This document shows, piece after piece, positions 32,133 through 35,066 of a stretch of 35,066 nucleotides of DNA (within the stretch, counting starts at the first letter, position 1; every line of letters starts with the position of its first letter). The notes below the pieces were generated by a model. That model was not told where the DNA came from. It was given only the letters and a program-made list of their open reading frames with translations, and searched no databases. The DNA is from an uncultured Myxococcales bacterium (GTDB taxonomy: Bacteria > Myxococcota_A > UBA9042), in the NCBI GenBank assembly GCA_903850505.1, contig CAINLT010000306.1:1-35066 (forward strand), given 5' to 3'. The position numbers were made by a program, and so were the translations under genes.

Positions 32133-33803
32133 TCATGCTTGCCATGCGACGACTGCCACCCGCTGTGCCAGCCCCGCCACTTCCTGATGGTACCGCGTTT
32201 CCTGACTCCGTCGCTGCACCAGGACCGGATCCGTCACCGTCAGCGGCAACAGGCTCTGGTTGATGACCCACGCAAACGGGTGGATGTCCGCCCGCGCGAG
32301 GTCGTTCTGCAATTGCGCCGCCTCATGCACGGGCGTTGCCTCCGGCAGCGTCACCAGCAGCACCCGGGTAAACTCCGGATCGCGCAGGCGCGGCAGCAGT
32401 CGCTTGACCTCCTCGGGCGCCTGGCCCGCCGTCCGCAGCACTTCGCGGTGATAGGACTCGGCCGCGTCCAGCAGCAGCAGCGTGTGGCCCGTCGGCGCCG
32501 TATCGATGACCACAAAGCCGTCCTGGCCCTGGTCGACAATTCGCGCAAAAGCCCGAAACACCGCGATTTCCTCCGTGCACGGCGACCGCAAATCTTCCTC
32601 CAGCAGCGCGCGCCCGGCCTTGTCGAGCCCCGCGCCGGCCGTCTTCAGGACCTCTTCCGTGTACGCTTGTGTCTCCAGCGCCGGGTCGATCCGGCTCACG
32701 CGAATCCCCGCCACCGGCTGGCCCATCGTATCGACGACGTGCGCCGCCGGATCCGTCGTCGTCAGGTGCACCGCATGGCCCAGTTTCACGAGCCGCCGCG
32801 CGACCTCAATCGCCACGCTGGTCTTGCCCACGCCGCCCTTGCCCATCGTCAGGATGACGCCATGGCCGTGCGCCACGAGCTCCGGCAGCAGCGACTCCAG
32901 CGGCGCGAGCGCCAACACCGGCGGCGGCACGAAGAGCGCGCGGAGCGCCGCAATCCCCACCAGGCCAAAAGGCAGGAGCGGCAGCTTGTGGGTCGGCTGC
33001 GTGCGCAACCCTTCGGGCATCGCCGCCAGCGCGTCCAGGCCGCGTTTCTCCAGCGCCAAGGCGATGGGATCGTGGCGATCCGTCGCCGTGAAGAGCGCAT
33101 TCAGCACGACCTCCACGTGCGTGATGCCCAAGTGCGCCAGTTCCGCGCGCGTCCGCTCAGCCTCGCGCAGCGCCGTCCGCTCCGCGCGGGAGACAAGCAC
33201 CAGCGCAGTCTTTTCGCCGTCGATCAGCATCTTGCGCGAAGCGTCGTAGAGCGCCTGCTGCGCCTGCAGGCCAGCCAGCGGTCCCAGACACGACGTGCCG
33301 CCGACGTTGGCCTCCAGGAACCCCGTCCAAGCCGCGGGCAATTCCAGCAGGCGCAGCGTGTGGCCGGTCGGCGCGGTATCAAAGATGACGTGGTCAAACT
33401 GCGCGGTCGCCGCCGGATCGCCCAGGATCTTGGAGAACTCGTCAAAAGCGGCGATTTCCACGGTGCACGCGCCGGAGAGCTGCTCCTCCATGCTGCGAAT
33501 CGCCGCGGCCGGCAGCACGCCGCGATATGGGCCAACAACTTTCTCGCGGTACGCGTAAGCCGCCGCCTCCGGGTCGATGTTCAGCGCCCAAAGGTTCGGC
33601 ACGGCCTTCACCGGTGTTGGCGCCGAATTCAGCGCCGTCTCCAGCACTTCATCCAGGTTCGACGCGGGATCCGTGCTGACCAGCAGCACGCGCATGCCCT
33701 TGTCGGCGAGCGCAATCGAAGTTGCACAGGCCACGCTGGTCTTGCCCACGCCGCCCTTGCCGGTAAAAAACAAGTGACGGGGAGGATTCTTGAGCAGTTC
33801 CAT
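32133..33803 (-). CDS. arsA: ArsA, arsenite-stimulated ATPase of the arsenite efflux pump
   Basis: A 556-residue tandem ATPase. Walker A boxes GKGGVGKT at 15-22 and 321-328; DTAPTGHT signatures at 142-149 and 434-441. The arsenite-binding cysteines Cys113, Cys172 and Cys409 match Cys113, Cys172 and Cys422 of E. coli ArsA. ATG 33803 overlaps the arsR stop by one base (TGATG), so translation is coupled. ArsA energises the permease ArsB (sometimes Acr3), but no permease gene is inside the window; it may lie to the right. Confidence 0.95.
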   Translation of the reverse strand: MELLKNPPRHLFFTGKGGVGKTSVACATSIALADKGMRVLLVSTDPASNLDEVLETALNSAPTPVKAVPNLWALNIDPEAAAYAYREKVVGPYRGVLPAAAIRSMEEQLSGACTVEIAAFDEFSKILGDPAATAQFDHVIFDTAPTGHTLRLLELPAAWTGFLEANVGGTSCLGPLAGLQAQQALYDASRKMLIDGEKTALVLVSRAERTALREAERTRAELAHLGITHVEVVLNALFTATDRHDPIALALEKRGLDALAAMPEGLRTQPTHKLPLLPFGLVGIAALRALFVPPPVLALAPLESLLPELVAHGHGVILTMGKGGVGKTSVAIEVARRLVKLGHAVHLTTTDPAAHVVDTMGQPVAGIRVSRIDPALETQAYTEEVLKTAGAGLDKAGRALLEEDLRSPCTEEIAVFRAFARIVDQGQDGFVVIDTAPTGHTLLLLDAAESYHREVLRTAGQAPEEVKRLLPRLRDPEFTRVLLVTLPEATPVHEAAQLQNDLARADIHPFAWVINQSLLPLTVTDPVLVQRRSQETRYHQEVAGLAQRVAVVAWQA

Positions 33804-34132
33804 CACAGGCCGCCGATGAGCGCGCGCAGGCGCCGCAGTGTACGGGGTTCCAGGCAATAGCAGATGCGTGGTCCGTCGATTTCGCCGCGGATAAGTCCGG
33901 CGTCTTTCAGGACTTTCAAGTGCTGCGAAACGGTGGACTGCGCCAGCGGCAGCTGGTCGACGATCTCGCCACACACGCATGACACGCGGTTGGACAGCAG
34001 GCGCAGGATCTGCACGCGCGCTGGGTGACCGAGCGCTTTGGCGAGCATGGCGAGCTCTTCTTCGGCCTCCGGGCCCTCAATGGGGCGCAGGTCTGGGGTC
34101 GGGTCGGACGGGGGACAGCAACTTGTCATCAT
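33803..34132 (-). CDS. arsR: ArsR, arsenic-responsive repressor
   Basis: A 109-residue winged-helix SmtB/ArsR repressor. The HTH is in [20 protein letters not shown]. Cys52 and Cys54 (CVCGE) occupy the position of the classic ELCVC arsenite site, with extra cysteine pairs at Cys5-Cys6 and Cys91/Cys93. Start ATG 34132 (AGGAG 5 nt upstream) or 34129. It is the first gene of arsR-arsA-arsC and diverges from arsD; the inverted repeats at 34143-34232 are its probable operators. Confidence 0.94.
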   Translation of the reverse strand: MMTSCCPPSDPTPDLRPIEGPEAEEELAMLAKALGHPARVQILRLLSNRVSCVCGEIVDQLPLAQSTVSQHLKVLKDAGLIRGEIDGPRICYCLEPRTLRRLRALIGGL

Positions 34133-34142
34133 GGTGGCTCCT

Positions 34143-34183
34143 TATCGTTCTTGCACGATAGGAGTGCGCATGAAGCCTGTCAA
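34143..34183 (-). promoter_or_regulatory. arsR promoter with overlapping inverted repeat
   Basis: On the minus strand -35 TTGACA (34178-34183), 17-bp spacer, -10 TATCGT (34155-34160). The -10 is one arm of the inverted repeat TATCGT-N6-ACGATA (34143-34160), a good site for repression. Confidence 0.65.
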
Positions 34184-34187
34184 GGTG

Positions 34188-34232
34188 CCGATGAGATGTA
34201 TGGCTTGCCGCGACAGATTGACATCTCATCGG
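34188..34232. repeat. 12-bp perfect inverted repeat between arsR and arsD
   Basis: CCGATGAGATGT (34188-34199) and ACATCTCATCGG (34221-34232) around a 21-bp centre. One arm overlaps the arsD -35; the other lies just upstream of the arsR -35. Probably a pair of ArsR-binding sites. Confidence 0.7.
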
Positions 34233-34245
34233 TGAATGCTATCGT
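34218..34245 (+). promoter_or_regulatory. arsD promoter
   Basis: -35 TTGACA (34218-34223), 16-bp spacer, -10 TATCGT (34240-34245), 54 bp before the arsD ATG. The same two hexamers as the arsR promoter in the opposite direction. Confidence 0.6.
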
Positions 34246-34299
34246 AACGAGGCGATGGGTTGACGGTGTCCTCCCGCGCCAAGCAACAAGGAGTCCTCC

Positions 34300-34671
34300 A
34301 TGACTGCAACGATCCAAGTGTTTGACCCCGCGATGTGCTGTTCCTCCGGCGTGTGCGGCCCGAGCATCGACCCGGCGCTCGTGCGTTTCGCCGCGGATCT
34401 GGAGTGGCTCAGCGAACAAGGCGTGTCCGTGGAGCGCTTCAACCTCTCCCAGCAGCCGCAGGCGTTTGTCGCCCAGCCGCTGGTGACCAAGGCTATCGAG
34501 CTGCAGGGTGAATCCGCGCTGCCGACGGTCATCGCGGGCGGCGCAATCAAGAGCACGGGCGTGTATCCGTCGCGCGCGCAGTTGGCGGCGTGGGCGGGCA
34601 TGGAGCCGGGCGTCAGCGACAAGCCGGTCGTGGAAAAGGGCAGCTGCTGCGGACCGAAAGGCTGCTGCTGA
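34300..34671 (+). CDS. arsD: ArsD, arsenite metallochaperone
   Basis: 123 residues; delivers arsenite to ArsA and acts as a weak repressor. The binding site Cys13-Cys14 and Cys19 (MCCSSGVCGP) matches Cys12, Cys13, Cys18 of E. coli ArsD, and the C-terminal vicinal pairs Cys116-117 and Cys122-123 are present (CCGPKGCC). AAGGAG lies 6 nt before the ATG. Its separate, divergent transcription from arsRAC is less usual than arsRDABC. Confidence 0.95.
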   Translation: MTATIQVFDPAMCCSSGVCGPSIDPALVRFAADLEWLSEQGVSVERFNLSQQPQAFVAQPLVTKAIELQGESALPTVIAGGAIKSTGVYPSRAQLAAWAGMEPGVSDKPVVEKGSCCGPKGCC

Positions 34672-34686
34672 ACGAGCGAGGACCCG

Positions 34687-34923
34687 ATGAAGATTCAGGT
34701 CTACGGCACCAACTGCGCGCCGTGCAAGGTCATGCTGGCCAACACGCTTGAAGCAGCGCGGCAGCTTGGTTTGCAGGATTCCGTCCAGCACATGAGCCGG
34801 ATTCAGGACATGCTGGCGGCGGGAATTTCCGGCACGCCGGCGCTCGCGATTGATGGCGAGATCAAGGTCATGGGCAAAGCGCTGGATGTTCCGGCGATCG
34901 TGGCGTTGCTGCGCGCGCCTTGA
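34687..34923 (+). CDS. Small thioredoxin/glutaredoxin-like redox protein (thioredoxin_3 type)
   Basis: A 78-residue small thioredoxin with the active site CAPC (Cys10-Cys13), the cis-Pro segment ISGTPALAIDG and the closing helix VPAIVALL. Proteins of this size are frequent in arsenic loci. It starts 15 bp after arsD, so they share a transcript. It may reduce ArsC or another thiol protein; this is inference. Confidence 0.85.
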   Translation: MKIQVYGTNCAPCKVMLANTLEAARQLGLQDSVQHMSRIQDMLAAGISGTPALAIDGEIKVMGKALDVPAIVALLRAP

Positions 34924-34943
34924 CGCCTGCCGGGGAGATGGCG

Positions 34944-35066
34944 ATGTCGGCAAAGTCTGTTGCGGGAATTCTCATCGTGGGCGCCGTTGTGCTCGTGCCG
35001 CTGTGGCTCAAGCGGCCATCGGCTTCGGTGCCGGTAGCGCCACGCACGGTCGCGGTCGATGCGCAC
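34944..35066 (+). CDS. Start of a membrane-anchored or exported protein (cut by window edge)
   Basis: 41 codons are visible from ATG 34944 (GGGGAG 6 nt upstream; an ATG at 34938 is too close to that site). The N-terminus is a hydrophobic helix (VAGILIVGAVVLVPLWL) after a short basic start, then a Pro/Ala/Val-rich segment, as in a periplasmic protein with uncleaved anchor. It follows the thioredoxin gene by 20 bp. The function cannot be read; a periplasmic thioredoxin or similar would fit the place. Confidence 0.55.
   Translation, partial: MSAKSVAGILIVGAVVLVPLWLKRPSASVPVAPRTVAVDAH

Noticed and set aside
31536..33860. An open frame of 774 codons on the plus strand.
   Set aside because: Antisense shadow of arsC and arsA; composition rich in Arg, His and Gln.

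Overview
The window is GC-rich, densely coded bacterial DNA, best read as a chromosomal segment from a Myxococcota-like (deltaproteobacterial) organism. The pointers are: a DUF1844 protein; a PF09936-type SPOUT RNA methyltransferase between trmD and rplS; an orphan NtrC-class regulator; a lipoprotein with repeated CDDGNPCT-type cysteine clusters; and a YbhN-like membrane protein. The assignment rests on gene content only. There is no rRNA, transposase, phage gene or CRISPR array.

Layout. 1-3666 (minus strand): a promoter drives tRNA-His, -Arg, -Lys and -Leu, followed by the proteostasis operon tig-clpP-clpX (clpX runs off the left edge). 3795-4280: ybaK. 4372-10956 (minus): a long translation and metabolism operon, DUF1844 - NtrC-type regulator - Ycf46-like AAA ATPase - gpsA - rimM - trmD - PF09936 methyltransferase - rplS, with several 4-nt overlaps and a strong RNA hairpin before rplS. 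11104-12216: an RpoH-like sigma factor with an unusual acidic insert. 12401-18847 (minus): topA, dprA, rsmB and a repeated-HTH-like protein. 19074-21723: a YbhN-like membrane protein and a Cys-rich lipoprotein. 21750-24689 (minus): a zinc-finger anti-sigma factor, its ECF sigma factor, yraN and rnhB. 24789-25886: ychF.

25872 to about 31200 is the accessory region and the most interesting part. Directly behind ychF lie three toxin-antitoxin modules (higBA-1, mqsRA, higBA-2), an SRPBCC/TetR divergent pair and a GST-like gene. Each of the three modules, and tetR, is followed at its stop codon by a copy of one ~80-115-bp repeat (E1-E4). Every copy contains a 15-bp core whose perfect version is also the last 15 bp of ychF. 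Two copies have end arms that can fold with an extra-helical base, as in integron attC sites, but no integrase is present and the boxes do not match the attC consensus. In addition, a 131-bp gap-free repeat (86 bp identical) starts at the ychF end and recurs before higBA-2. I read this as a cassette array of toxin-antitoxin and regulator units docked at the 3' end of ychF, either a divergent integron-like array or an undescribed site-specific cassette system.

31191-35066: an arsenic-resistance locus. arsR-arsA-arsC (minus) and arsD-thioredoxin (plus) diverge from a 167-bp region with two back-to-back promoters and long inverted repeats. An N-terminally truncated reading frame separates it from the cassette region. 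No efflux permease is visible before the right edge.
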